8,225 nt of DNA from DATDCY01 sp964513745 (GTDB taxonomy: Bacteria > JAUVQV01 > DATDCY01). Positions 1 through 5,903 of the stretch are shown one piece after another. Each line of letters starts with the position of its first letter. Within the stretch, counting starts at the first letter, position 1. The translations under genes were made by a program, and so were the position numbers. The notes below the pieces were generated by a model, which saw nothing but the letters and a program-made list of their open reading frames with translations, searched no databases and was not told the origin of the DNA. Location: the NCBI GenBank assembly GCA_964513745.1, contig CAZEOK010000123.1, positions 1 through 8,225 of the forward strand, read 5' to 3'.

Positions 1-1
1 C

Positions 2-892
2 GTTTCGCGCTACGGTCTGATGGCCTTCGCCTCCTCGCTCGACCAGATCGGCCCGATGGCCCGCACGGTCGAGGACTGCGCGATCCTGCTCGAGGCGATC
101 GCGGGTCACGACCCCCGCGACTCGACATCAGCCCCCGGCGAGGTGCCGCCCTACGCCGCCCGCCTCGGCGACGGCCGTCTCGACGGCCTCACCGTCGGCG
201 TCGTGCGCGAGTTTTTTTCCGCCGGTCTCGACGCCGATGTCGAGCGCTCGACACGCGCCGCGGTGCGCGCTCTCGAGGAGCGCGGGGCGCGCATCAAGGA
301 AGTCTCGCTGCCGCACGGCAAGTACTCGGTGGCCGTCTACTACATCCTCGCGACCGCCGAGGCCTCCTCCAACCTGGCGCGCTACGACGGGGTCAAGTAC
401 GGCTACCGGGCCGCCGGCGCGCGCGACCTGATCGACCAGTACCGGCGCTCGCGCAGCGAGGGCTTCGGCCCGGAGGTACGGCGCCGGATCATGCTCGGCA
501 CCTACGCGCTGTCGTCGGGGTACTACGACGCCTACTATCGCCGGGCGCAGCAGGTTCGCACGCTGATCCTGAACGACTTCAGCGCGGCGTTCGGCGAGGT
601 CGATATCCTGGCCGGCCCGACCGCGCCGACCGCGGCGTTCCGGATCGGCGAGAAAAGCGACGACCCGCTGCAGATGTACCTCTCGGACATCTTCACGATC
701 TCGGTCAACCTCGCGGGCGTGCCCGGGCTCTCGCTGCCCTGCGGCTTCACCGCCGCGGGGCTGCCGATCGGGCTGCAGCTGATCGGCCCCGCCTTCGGCG
801 AGCAGACCCTGCTGCGCGTCGGCCACGCGTTCCAGCTCGCGACCGACTGGCACACGAAGCGCCCGTCAATGCTGCCCGGAGTGGGGGAATGA
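2..892 (+). CDS. gatA: Glutamyl-tRNA(Gln)/aspartyl-tRNA(Asn) amidotransferase subunit A, 3' part
   Basis: C-terminal 296 residues of the amidase subunit of GatCAB. This subunit releases ammonia from glutamine for transamidation of misacylated Glu-tRNA(Gln) or Asp-tRNA(Asn) in the cytoplasm. The reading frame is open from nucleotide 2 and starts VSRYGLMAFASSLDQIGP, a conserved GatA stretch just after the amidase signature, so the ATG at 20 is an internal Met and not the start. The Ser-Ser-Lys catalytic triad of the family lies in the missing N-terminal part and cannot be checked. Further GatA-like blocks are MARTVEDCAILLEAIAGHDPRDST, RRIMLGTYALSSGYYDAYY, AGPTAPTAAFRIGEK and NLAGVPGLSLPCGF, with GLPIGLQLIG near the end. 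The TGA is at 890-892. gatB follows after an unusually wide 135-bp gap that contains an intergenic repeat. Identification is firm. Confidence 0.97.
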   Translation, partial: VSRYGLMAFASSLDQIGPMARTVEDCAILLEAIAGHDPRDSTSAPGEVPPYAARLGDGRLDGLTVGVVREFFSAGLDADVERSTRAAVRALEERGARIKEVSLPHGKYSVAVYYILATAEASSNLARYDGVKYGYRAAGARDLIDQYRRSRSEGFGPEVRRRIMLGTYALSSGYYDAYYRRAQQVRTLILNDFSAAFGEVDILAGPTAPTAAFRIGEKSDDPLQMYLSDIFTISVNLAGVPGLSLPCGFTAAGLPIGLQLIGPAFGEQTLLRVGHAFQLATDWHTKRPSMLPGVGE

Positions 893-944
893 GCATGCGC
901 ATCCCGCCCGAGCGTTCCCGAAAACAGCGCAGGGGTGGCGCGGA

Positions 945-1019
945 GGGGAGGTCTCCGTCGGCGGACCGAAGGGAGCACGACGGAGGCCCGCAGCGACAGG
1001 ACCCCGAAGCGAGCACGGT
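945..1019 (+). repeat. Intergenic structured repeat, copy A
   Basis: Lies between gatA and gatB. The core 945-1010 matches the reverse complement of 2490-2555 with 55 of 66 positions identical and no gaps (my hand alignment). After a 5-nt length difference both copies also share GCACGGT (1013-1019 here), so the repeat probably extends that far. Arms 950-960 (GGTCTCCGTCG) and 978-988 (CGACGGAGGCC) pair over 11 positions with one G-U, enclosing a 17-nt loop. There is no U-tract, so it does not look like a classic terminator. It is not long enough to code for a transposase and no target-site duplication was recognised. The family is unknown to me; a REP-like or MITE-like element is the most natural class. 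Confidence 0.8.
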
Positions 1020-1021
1020 GA
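1017..1021 (+). promoter_or_regulatory. Weak ribosome binding site of gatB
   Basis: GGTGA sits 6 nt before the ATG at 1028 and is the only purine-rich Shine-Dalgarno-like stretch near it. Its first three bases belong to the tail shared by the two intergenic repeat copies, so the inserted repeat appears to contribute part of the gatB translation signal. The match is short and could be chance. Confidence 0.4.
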
Positions 1022-1027
1022 CCTGGC

Positions 1028-2473
1028 ATGGCTGATCGCTACGAAGTCGTCATCGGTCTCGAAGTCCACGCGCAGCTGCTGACGAAGACAAAAATCTTCT
1101 GCGGCTGCCCCAACGACTTCGGCTCGCCGGCCAACACCCACGTCTGCCCGGTCTGCCTCGGCCTCCCCGGCGTCCTGCCGGTGCTCAACCGCGCCGCGGT
1201 CGAGTTCGTCGTGCGCACCGGGATCGCCCTCGGCTGCGCCGTCGCGCCGGTCAGCCGCTTCGCGCGCAAGAACTACTTCTACCCCGACCTGCCCAAGGGC
1301 TACCAGATCTCGCAGTTCGAGCTGCCCGTCTGCAGCGGCGGCCAGGTGCCGCTCGGGACCGGCGTCGCGGCGCGCGCGATCGCGCTGACGCGCATCCACC
1401 TCGAGGAGGACGCCGGCAAGCTCATCCACGGCGACAACCTCGGCGACCCGCGCCACAGCTTCGTCGACCTGAACCGCGCCGGCGTCCCGTTGATGGAAAT
1501 CGTCAGCGAGCCCGTGCTGCGCACGCCTGTCGAGGCGCGCGACTACCTCGTGGCGCTGCGCGACATCCTCGTGCACCTGGGCGTCTGCGACGGGAACATG
1601 GAGCAGGGCAGCTTCCGCTGCGACGCGAACATCTCGCTGCGCCCGGCCGGGCAGACAGCGCTGGGGACGAAGGTCGAGCTCAAGAACATGAACTCCTTCC
1701 GCTACGTCCAGCAGGCACTGGAGTACGAGACGGCGCGGCAGGAAGCGCAGCTCGACGAGGGCGGGGTCATCGTCCAGGAGACCCGCCTCTTCGACCCGAA
1801 GGCCGGCACCACGCACTCGATGCGGCGCAAGGAAGAGGCTCACGACTACCGCTACTTCCCCGAGCCGGACCTGGTGCCGTTGGCGATCGACGCGGCCTGG
1901 GTCGCACGCATCGCCGCAGATCTGCCCGAGCTGCCCGCGGCCCGCCGCCGCCGCTATGTCGAATCCCTCGGGTTGCCCGAGTACGACGCCGGCGTCCTGA
2001 CGGCCGACCCGGCGCTGGCGGCGTGGTTCGAGGCCGCCCTCGCCGCGTTCCCCCAGCCGAAGACCGTCAGCAACTGGGTCATGGGCGAGCTGCTGCGCCT
2101 GCTGCGCGATTCGGGCAAGGAGATCCGCGACTGTCCGGTGCCGCCGGCCGAGCTCGCCGCGCTGCTCGGCGCGGTCGAGGCGGGGACCATCACGCGCGCG
2201 CTGGCCAAGGGCGCGTTCGAGACGATGTTCCGCGAAGGCAAGGGCGCGGCCGCGGTGATCGAGGCGCAGGGGCTGACCCAGCTCGGCGGCGGCGACGAGC
2301 TCGCCGCGCTGGCGGATCGGGTGGTCGCCGAGAACCCCGACAAGGTGGCGGGATACCGCGGCGGCAAGGTCAAGCTTTTCGAGTTCTTCGTCGGCCAGGT
2401 GATGCGGGCCAGCGGCGGTCGGGCGAACCCGGACGAGACACGCCGGCTGCTCCGCGAACGACTCGACAGGTAA
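1028..2473 (+). CDS. gatB: Aspartyl/glutamyl-tRNA(Asn/Gln) amidotransferase subunit B
   Basis: Complete GatB of 481 residues, close to the usual family length of about 475-480. GatB is the tRNA-binding and kinase-like subunit: it phosphorylates the carboxylate of the misacylated aminoacyl-tRNA and receives ammonia channelled from GatA. The N-terminus has YEVVIGLEVHAQLLTKTK, followed by the metal-binding cysteines C25, C27, C40 and C43 (CGC then CPVC). Other family blocks are NYFYPDLPKGYQISQFE, IHLEEDAGK, DLNRAGVPLMEIVSEP, CDANISLRP, KVELKNMNSFRYVQQALEYE, ETRLFDP and MRRKEEAHDYRYFPEPDL. The C-terminal helical tail (YqeY-like in the family) covers roughly residues 340-481. The ATG at 1028 is the only start that fits the conserved N-terminus. 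It lies downstream of gatA, as in the common gatCAB order, but is separated from it by a repeat; a second, inverted copy lies just after its stop. Confidence 0.98.
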   Translation: MADRYEVVIGLEVHAQLLTKTKIFCGCPNDFGSPANTHVCPVCLGLPGVLPVLNRAAVEFVVRTGIALGCAVAPVSRFARKNYFYPDLPKGYQISQFELPVCSGGQVPLGTGVAARAIALTRIHLEEDAGKLIHGDNLGDPRHSFVDLNRAGVPLMEIVSEPVLRTPVEARDYLVALRDILVHLGVCDGNMEQGSFRCDANISLRPAGQTALGTKVELKNMNSFRYVQQALEYETARQEAQLDEGGVIVQETRLFDPKAGTTHSMRRKEEAHDYRYFPEPDLVPLAIDAAWVARIAADLPELPAARRRRYVESLGLPEYDAGVLTADPALAAWFEAALAAFPQPKTVSNWVMGELLRLLRDSGKEIRDCPVPPAELAALLGAVEAGTITRALAKGAFETMFREGKGAAAVIEAQGLTQLGGGDELAALADRVVAENPDKVAGYRGGKVKLFEFFVGQVMRASGGRANPDETRRLLRERLDR

Positions 2474-2474
2474 T

Positions 2475-2555
2475 ACCGTGCACGCGCAGGCTCCGGGATC
2501 CTGTCGCCGCGCACCTCCATCGTGTTCCCTGCGGTCCGCCGCTGGAGGCCTCCCC
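2475..2555 (-). repeat. Intergenic structured repeat, copy B (inverted relative to copy A)
   Basis: Begins almost at the gatB stop codon and fills most of the gap to the next gene. Its core 2490-2555, read on the minus strand, aligns without gaps to 945-1010 at 55 of 66 positions. The GCACGGT tail is present on the minus strand at 2475-2481. Minus-strand arms 2550-2540 (GGCCTCCAGCG) and 2522-2512 (CGATGGAGGTG) pair with two mismatches. Relative to copy A, one G-C pair has become A-T, a T-G wobble has become C-G and a G-C has become G-T, all still pairing. A perfect 10-bp palindrome, GGAGGCCTCC, lies at 2544-2553. No U-tract follows on either strand. Confidence 0.8.
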
Positions 2556-2586
2556 CGCCGCCGCGCGAACGGGACCGTGTGAGATC

Positions 2587-2955
2587 ATGATCTGTCCGCG
2601 GTGCGGATCCCGCCTCGAGGGCACGGCCTCCGAGTGCCACGGCTGCGGCATGCCGACGATTTTCATGGGGCCTGCGACGCCAGACGATCGGGTTGCGACG
2701 GGCGGCCGTGTGCTGGAGCCGGAGGTCCTCGAGTCCCTGGACGCGACCGAGCGGGCGCGGTCACAGGGGCAGGTCCGTCCCGTCGGGTGCACCCTTGGCC
2801 CCGGGTGCGGCTGCGTCGGCCTGCCGCTCGCGGTGATCGCCGGGGTCGTCATCTCCTCGGCGCTTGCGCTGCTCTGGGTCCTGCGCCTCGGCCGGCTGCC
2901 AATCTCTCTTGTCCGTCTGGCGCAGCAGGCGCGCCGGGGCTTCTCCCGCTCCTAG
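2587..2955 (+). CDS. Small zinc-ribbon protein with one transmembrane helix, function unknown
   Basis: A 122-residue protein that I cannot assign to a named family. The N-terminus MICPRCGSRLEG...CHGCG carries cysteines at 3, 6, 17 and 20, the spacing of a zinc ribbon. A polar, probably disordered linker covers about residues 24-66. A second cysteine group, C68, C74 and C76, directly precedes a hydrophobic segment of about 23 residues (77-99, VGLPLAVIAGVVISSALALLWVL), then a basic amphipathic tail rich in Arg and Leu. This predicts a single-pass membrane protein with a metal-binding head. The frame stays open far upstream inside gatB, so the ATG at 2587 is chosen because it puts CPRCG at the N-terminus, as is typical of zinc-ribbon proteins. 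Only GTGAG at 2579-2583 resembles a ribosome site. It follows gatB after repeat copy B and ends 11 bp before tsaC, suggesting co-transcription. Confidence 0.75.
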   Translation: MICPRCGSRLEGTASECHGCGMPTIFMGPATPDDRVATGGRVLEPEVLESLDATERARSQGQVRPVGCTLGPGCGCVGLPLAVIAGVVISSALALLWVLRLGRLPISLVRLAQQARRGFSRS

Positions 2956-2966
2956 CCCCATTTTTT

Positions 2967-3620
2967 ATGCGCGTAATTCACTGCGCGGGCCGGGACTCGC
3001 TGACGCCGGAACAGGCGGCTGCCGTCGGCGAAGCGGCGCGCGCAGGTGGCGTGATTCTCTTCCCGACCGACACGCTCTACGGTCTTGGCACCGACCCCTG
3101 TTCGCCGGCGGGGCTCGCGGCGATCTTCCGTCTCAAGGGGCGCGAGCAGGGCAAGCCGGTCCCGGTGCTGCTCGCCGACGAGTCCCTGATCGACCGCTAT
3201 GCGGCCGCAGTGCCCGTGCCATGGCATGAGCTGATCAAGCGCTTCTGGCCCGGCCCGCTGACCCTGCTCTTCCCGGCGCGCGCCGGCCTGCCGGCGGGTA
3301 TCCGCTCTTCCTCCGGCAAGGTTGCCCTCCGGGTTCCCGGCAGCCCACTTTGCCGCTCGGTGCTCGCCGCGGCGGGTGGGAGCCTCACCGGCACGAGCGC
3401 CAACCGTGCGGGGGCCGGAGGCACCGGGGATCCCGCTCTCGCCCTGCGCGATCTCGAGGGCGGCATCGACCTGTTCGTGAATGCGGGAACCTTGCCTTCA
3501 TCCCGGGAGTCTACCTTGATTGAGATGGACGCATCGGGACGGCTGGTGACGCTGCGCGCGGGGGCGATTCCTGAGGCGGATCTGCTTCACGCTCTCGGCG
3601 AGGCCTCCGGGCCACGCTAG
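2967..3620 (+). CDS. tsaC: L-threonylcarbamoyladenylate synthase, TsaC/YrdC type
   Basis: A 217-residue single-domain YrdC-fold enzyme. It condenses threonine, bicarbonate and ATP to threonylcarbamoyl-AMP, the precursor for t6A at position 37 of ANN-decoding tRNAs. Visible family motifs are PTDTLYGLG (33-41), the basic nucleotide-binding stretch LKGREQGKPVPVLL (56-69, with K57, R59 and K63), FWPGPLTLLFP (93-103), LRVPGSPLCR (121-130), the TGTSANRAG block (141-149), ESTLIEM (181-187) and LRAGAI (196-201). The length matches TsaC proteins lacking the extra C-terminal Sua5 domain. The frame is open well upstream over the zinc-ribbon gene; the ATG at 2967 is taken because family homology starts there and it lies just after the upstream stop. 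It is preceded by CCCCATTTTTT and has no Shine-Dalgarno match, so it may depend on translational coupling or weak initiation. Sua5/YwlC naming is equally usual. Confidence 0.94.
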   Translation: MRVIHCAGRDSLTPEQAAAVGEAARAGGVILFPTDTLYGLGTDPCSPAGLAAIFRLKGREQGKPVPVLLADESLIDRYAAAVPVPWHELIKRFWPGPLTLLFPARAGLPAGIRSSSGKVALRVPGSPLCRSVLAAAGGSLTGTSANRAGAGGTGDPALALRDLEGGIDLFVNAGTLPSSRESTLIEMDASGRLVTLRAGAIPEADLLHALGEASGPR

Positions 3621-3680
3621 ACCATGTCGTCAACCCCTTCCCAGGGAGTTGGACGGGGTCTGCGTCCGCCGCCGGGTCAG

Positions 3681-3710
3681 TTGACAACCCGCCGCCGGGG
3701 GGTGTATGAA
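3681..3710 (+). promoter_or_regulatory. Sigma70-type promoter for the cytochrome c3 gene
   Basis: A perfect -35 hexamer TTGACA at 3681-3686, an 18-bp spacer and a -10-like TATGAA at 3705-3710. The predicted transcription start near 3717 would give a leader of about 50 nt before the ATG at 3768. It lies in the only sizeable gap between the housekeeping genes and the cytochrome module (3621-3767), which otherwise holds only a weak imperfect hairpin (ACCCC 3633-3637 with GGGGT 3655-3659) and no clear terminator. Confidence 0.72.
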
Positions 3711-3748
3711 AGACGGGTTTTGTTCAGTCAATACGCGTTAACCTAACA

Positions 3749-3761
3749 AGGAAAGGGGGGA
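3749..3761 (+). promoter_or_regulatory. Ribosome binding site of the cytochrome c3 gene
   Basis: A purine-only run AAGGAAAGGGGGGAG ends about 6 nt before the ATG at 3768, followed by AAAGA. It is the longest purine Shine-Dalgarno stretch in the window, which fits strong expression of an abundant periplasmic cytochrome and fixes the start codon. Confidence 0.7.
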
Positions 3762-3767
3762 GAAAGA

Positions 3768-4193
3768 ATGAAGAAAGGTATTGTCATCGCTCTGATGGTT
3801 GTCTTCTCGGTGTTTGCGGTGGGCGTCGCGTTTGCGGCGATCAACGCGGACGGGACCATGACGATCAACAAGGACGCCAAGGTCTTCCCGACCAAGAAGC
3901 TCAATGCGGACGGGACGAAGAAGAAGAATCCCGTCACGTTCAACCACAAGAAGCACGGCGAGATGGGCTGCGTGACCTGTCACCACACACAGCCGGAGCT
4001 CAAGGCCGGCGACGCGGCGGCGAAGTCCTGCTTCGAGTGCCACGGTCCCGAAGCCAAGGACAAGCAGGTCGACACGTACGAGCTGATCCACGGCAAGACG
4101 GGCAAGTGCCTCGCGTGCCACAAGACGGACGCCAAGGCCCAGGCTGCCAAGGCTCCGACGGCGTGCAAGGAGTGCCACGGCGGCGCCGAGTAG
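3768..4193 (+). CDS. Periplasmic tetraheme cytochrome c, class III (cytochrome c3 family)
   Basis: A 141-residue secreted electron carrier. A Sec signal peptide covers residues 1-23 or so (KK, then a hydrophobic core ending VGVAFA). Four CXXCH heme sites lie at 68-72 (CVTCH), 88-92 (CFECH), 114-118 (CLACH) and 133-137 (CKECH). The only other histidines are H60, H63, H73 and H108, giving eight in total, exactly enough for four bis-His hemes. The layout FNHKKH...CVTCHH...YELIH...CLACH follows the class III pattern of Desulfovibrio cytochrome c3, including the extra His right after the first heme site. Triheme c7 (PpcA-like) proteins lack the second site. Here all four sites are CXXCH, whereas the classic c3 has two CX4CH. 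The mature N-terminus is Lys-rich and contains NADGT twice (26-30 and 46-50). It probably shuttles electrons between inner-membrane enzymes and acceptors such as the downstream multiheme cytochrome. It is the first gene of the module. Confidence 0.93.
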   Translation: MKKGIVIALMVVFSVFAVGVAFAAINADGTMTINKDAKVFPTKKLNADGTKKKNPVTFNHKKHGEMGCVTCHHTQPELKAGDAAAKSCFECHGPEAKDKQVDTYELIHGKTGKCLACHKTDAKAQAAKAPTACKECHGGAE

Positions 4194-4212
4194 GCACCCC
4201 GTGCACCTGAAA

Positions 4213-4247
4213 CGCTCCTGAAGGGTCGGCAACGGCCCGCCGGAGCG
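4213..4247 (+). other. Two-part intergenic hairpin after the cytochrome c3 gene
   Basis: Outer arms CGCTCC (4213-4218) and GGAGCG (4242-4247) pair over 6 bp. Inside them GGGTC (4223-4227) pairs with GGCCC (4234-4238), including one T-G, around the loop GGCAAC. No U-tract follows, so a rho-independent terminator is not supported. It may protect the 3' end of the cytochrome transcript. Confidence 0.45.
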
Positions 4248-4265
4248 GGACAGCAGAAGAGTTGA

Positions 4266-4303
4266 AGTCACGGCCGGCCGGCGTGGTTCGGCCGGCCGTG
4301 GCT
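4266..4303 (+). other. Strong GC-rich stem-loop upstream of resB
   Basis: CACGGCCGGCCG (4269-4280) and CGGCCGGCCGTG (4289-4300) are perfect inverted repeats around an 8-nt loop, GCGTGGTT. Three more outer pairs, one of them T-G, extend the stem to 15 positions (4266-4280 with 4289-4303). The following bases, CTCTGCAAGGGC, have no T-run. It stands 34 bp before the resB start, between two genes that should be needed at very different levels. Confidence 0.75.
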
Positions 4304-4322
4304 CTGCAAGGGCAGAATCAAA

Positions 4323-4334
4323 GGAGAACTCTCC
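4323..4334 (+). promoter_or_regulatory. resB ribosome binding site inside a small hairpin
   Basis: The Shine-Dalgarno AAGGAG (4321-4326) is 11 nt from the GTG at 4338, slightly long. Its GGAG (4323-4326) can pair with CTCC (4331-4334) around the loop AACT. Together with the GTG start this predicts modest translation. The 4-bp stem is weak. Confidence 0.4.
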
Positions 4335-4337
4335 CCC

Positions 4338-5828
4338 GTGGTCCAAGAAAAGCAGACCCCTCCCCAGCCGGCGGCGACCGAGCCCGCCGCCGTCACCAAG
4401 TCGTGGTACGACCCGCTCCTGAGCTTCTTCAGCTCGGTCCACGTCGCGGTCATCATCCTGATCCTGCTCGCGACGATCTCGATCATCGGGACCGTGCTGC
4501 AGCAGCAGAACATCGGGGAAGTCGAGGATAACCTGCGGCTTTTCCAGCAGTTCTTCGGCGACGCCGGGAGGGCGCAGCGGGCCTTTGCGCTCTCGGAGCG
4601 GATCGGCTTCTTCAACCTCTACCACACCTGGTATTTCTACACGCTGCTCGGTCTGCTCAGCACCAGCCTGATCGTCTGCTCCCTGCGCCGCCTGCCGCAA
4701 ACCTGGCGGATCATGGCGCGCCCCAAGGTCGAGCTCGAGGAGTCCGGCTTCAAGTCCAGCCCCAACCGCCGGTCGCTCTCGCTGGCGCTGCCGCGCAGCG
4801 AGGCCGCCGCCGTCGTCGGCGCCGCGCTGCGCAAGGGCGGCTTCGGGCTGCGCGAGAGCGAGAAGGACGGCGCGCTCTACCTCTTCGGCCAGAAGGGGGC
4901 CTACAGCCGGCTCGGCATCTATACGACGCACTTTTCCATCATCATGATTTTCATCGGCGGCATCCTCGGCAGCGTCTACGGCTTCAAGGCCTACATGCAG
5001 ATCACCGAGGGGGAGACCTCGGACCAGATCATGATGCGCGGCAACGAGGGCCGCATGGCCTCGCTGCCCTTCAAGGTCCGCTGCGACGATTTTCAGGTTG
5101 ACTACTACCCGGGCGGCCAGCGGCCGAAGGACTACTTCAGCCGGCTCACGGTCGTCGACGGGGGCAAGGAGACGATGCACGAGCGCATCGAGGTCAACAG
5201 CCCCCTGCAGTACGACGGCATCTGGTTTTACCAGTCGAGCTATGGCGACACCGGGCGCGGGCTCAAGGCGAGCATCCGCGCCGTCGACGTCGAGACCGGC
5301 GCCGCGCACGACCTGAGCTTCGCCGGCGGCGAGACGCTCGCTGTCCCCGGGACCAAGGTGCGCCTCCAGGTGCAGCGGATCTACCCGGATTTCGACCAGG
5401 ACGAGCAGAGGCAACCGATCAGCCGCTCCAACCAGCCGCGCAACCCGGTGGCCGCGGTGCGGGTCACGCTCCCCGACGGCTCGAGCCGGCTGGCCTACCT
5501 CTTCAAGTTCCGGCCCGATCTCAAGACGGTCGCCGGCCTCCCCGTCGATCTGACCTTCGTCGACTTCAGCAGCCTCCAGTACACGGGGCTCCAGGTGGTC
5601 TACGACCCCGGTGTCTGGGTGATCTGGACGGGGTGCACCTTGATGGTCCTGGGGCTCTGGTTCGCTTTCTTCTCCTCGCACCGGCGGGTCTGGGTGCGGC
5701 TGCGCGAGGAAGGCGGGGCGACTGCCGTGACGCTGGCCGGCAACGCCAACAAGAACCGCGAGAGCTTCGCCGAGGAGTTCGAGCGGCTTGGCGATGCGGT
5801 CCTCGCCGTGGGCGAGTCACGGGGGTGA
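4338..5828 (+). CDS. resB: Cytochrome c biogenesis protein ResB (System II, Ccs1)
   Basis: A 496-residue membrane protein of the ResB/Ccs1 family, partner of ResC in System II cytochrome c maturation. The complex exports heme and attaches it to CXXCH cysteines on the outer face of the membrane. Hydrophobic segments lie at about 35-55 (VHVAVIILILLATISIIGTVL), 98-114 (WYFYTLLGLLSTSLIVC), 196-215 and 425-446. A large soluble domain occupies about 216-420. Family-typical blocks are GAYSRLGIYTTHFSIIMIFIGG (188-208, with the conserved H198 proposed to ligate heme), VNSPLQYDGIWFYQSSYGD (286-304) and the YTGLQVVYDPGVWVIWTGC stretch (415-433). The GTG at 4338 has an AAGGAG 11 nt upstream. The C-terminal 45 residues are cytoplasmic and charged. 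It follows the cytochrome c3 gene after two hairpins and precedes the ResC gene by 75 bp, a usual System II order. Confidence 0.95.
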   Translation: MVQEKQTPPQPAATEPAAVTKSWYDPLLSFFSSVHVAVIILILLATISIIGTVLQQQNIGEVEDNLRLFQQFFGDAGRAQRAFALSERIGFFNLYHTWYFYTLLGLLSTSLIVCSLRRLPQTWRIMARPKVELEESGFKSSPNRRSLSLALPRSEAAAVVGAALRKGGFGLRESEKDGALYLFGQKGAYSRLGIYTTHFSIIMIFIGGILGSVYGFKAYMQITEGETSDQIMMRGNEGRMASLPFKVRCDDFQVDYYPGGQRPKDYFSRLTVVDGGKETMHERIEVNSPLQYDGIWFYQSSYGDTGRGLKASIRAVDVETGAAHDLSFAGGETLAVPGTKVRLQVQRIYPDFDQDEQRQPISRSNQPRNPVAAVRVTLPDGSSRLAYLFKFRPDLKTVAGLPVDLTFVDFSSLQYTGLQVVYDPGVWVIWTGCTLMVLGLWFAFFSSHRRVWVRLREEGGATAVTLAGNANKNRESFAEEFERLGDAVLAVGESRG

Positions 5829-5839
5829 GGGCAATCTTC

Positions 5840-5869
5840 TTGGCAGACGCAACGGGTTTGTGCTAGAAA
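5840..5869 (+). promoter_or_regulatory. Possible internal promoter before the ResC gene
   Basis: TTGGCA (5840-5845) and TAGAAA (5864-5869) are separated by 18 bp, and a TGC directly before the -10 gives an extended -10 (TGnTAGAAA). The hexamers match the sigma70 consensus at 5 and 4 of 6 positions. It lies in the 75-bp gap between resB and ccsB and could allow separate expression of ccsB; read-through from resB is equally possible. Confidence 0.35.
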
Positions 5870-5903
5870 CAACAGGTTACCAGGGACCAGGGGTCTGGGG
5901 AGG

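Noticed and set aside
209..215. Seven-T run inside gatA as a programmed slippage or frameshift site.
   Set aside because: The frame reads through normally as Glu-Phe-Phe-Ser with conserved GatA sequence on both sides; no alternative product is supported.
866..1843. Minus-strand frame opposite the start of gatB, with a peptide resembling one translated from repeat copy B.
   Set aside because: The resemblance comes from the shared nucleotide repeat and not from protein homology; the rest is antisense to conserved GatB sequence.
2601..2966. Long N-terminal extension of tsaC in the same frame.
   Set aside because: The extension overlaps the zinc-ribbon gene in another frame, is Arg/Gly/Ala-rich with no family similarity, and known TsaC proteins begin near the ATG at 2967.
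2961..2966. Run of six T as the tail of a terminator after the zinc-ribbon gene.
   Set aside because: No stem-loop directly precedes it; the upstream bases are the coding end of the gene, and tsaC starts immediately after.
3621..3660. Rho-independent terminator after tsaC.
   Set aside because: Only a weak, interrupted ACCCC/GGGGT stem is possible and no T-run follows.
3738..5681. A 647-codon open frame on the minus strand across the cytochrome c3 and resB genes.
   Set aside because: It is antisense to two clear genes, has the Asp/Glu/Arg/Leu-rich low-complexity composition expected of a shadow frame in high-GC DNA, and shows no recognisable domain.
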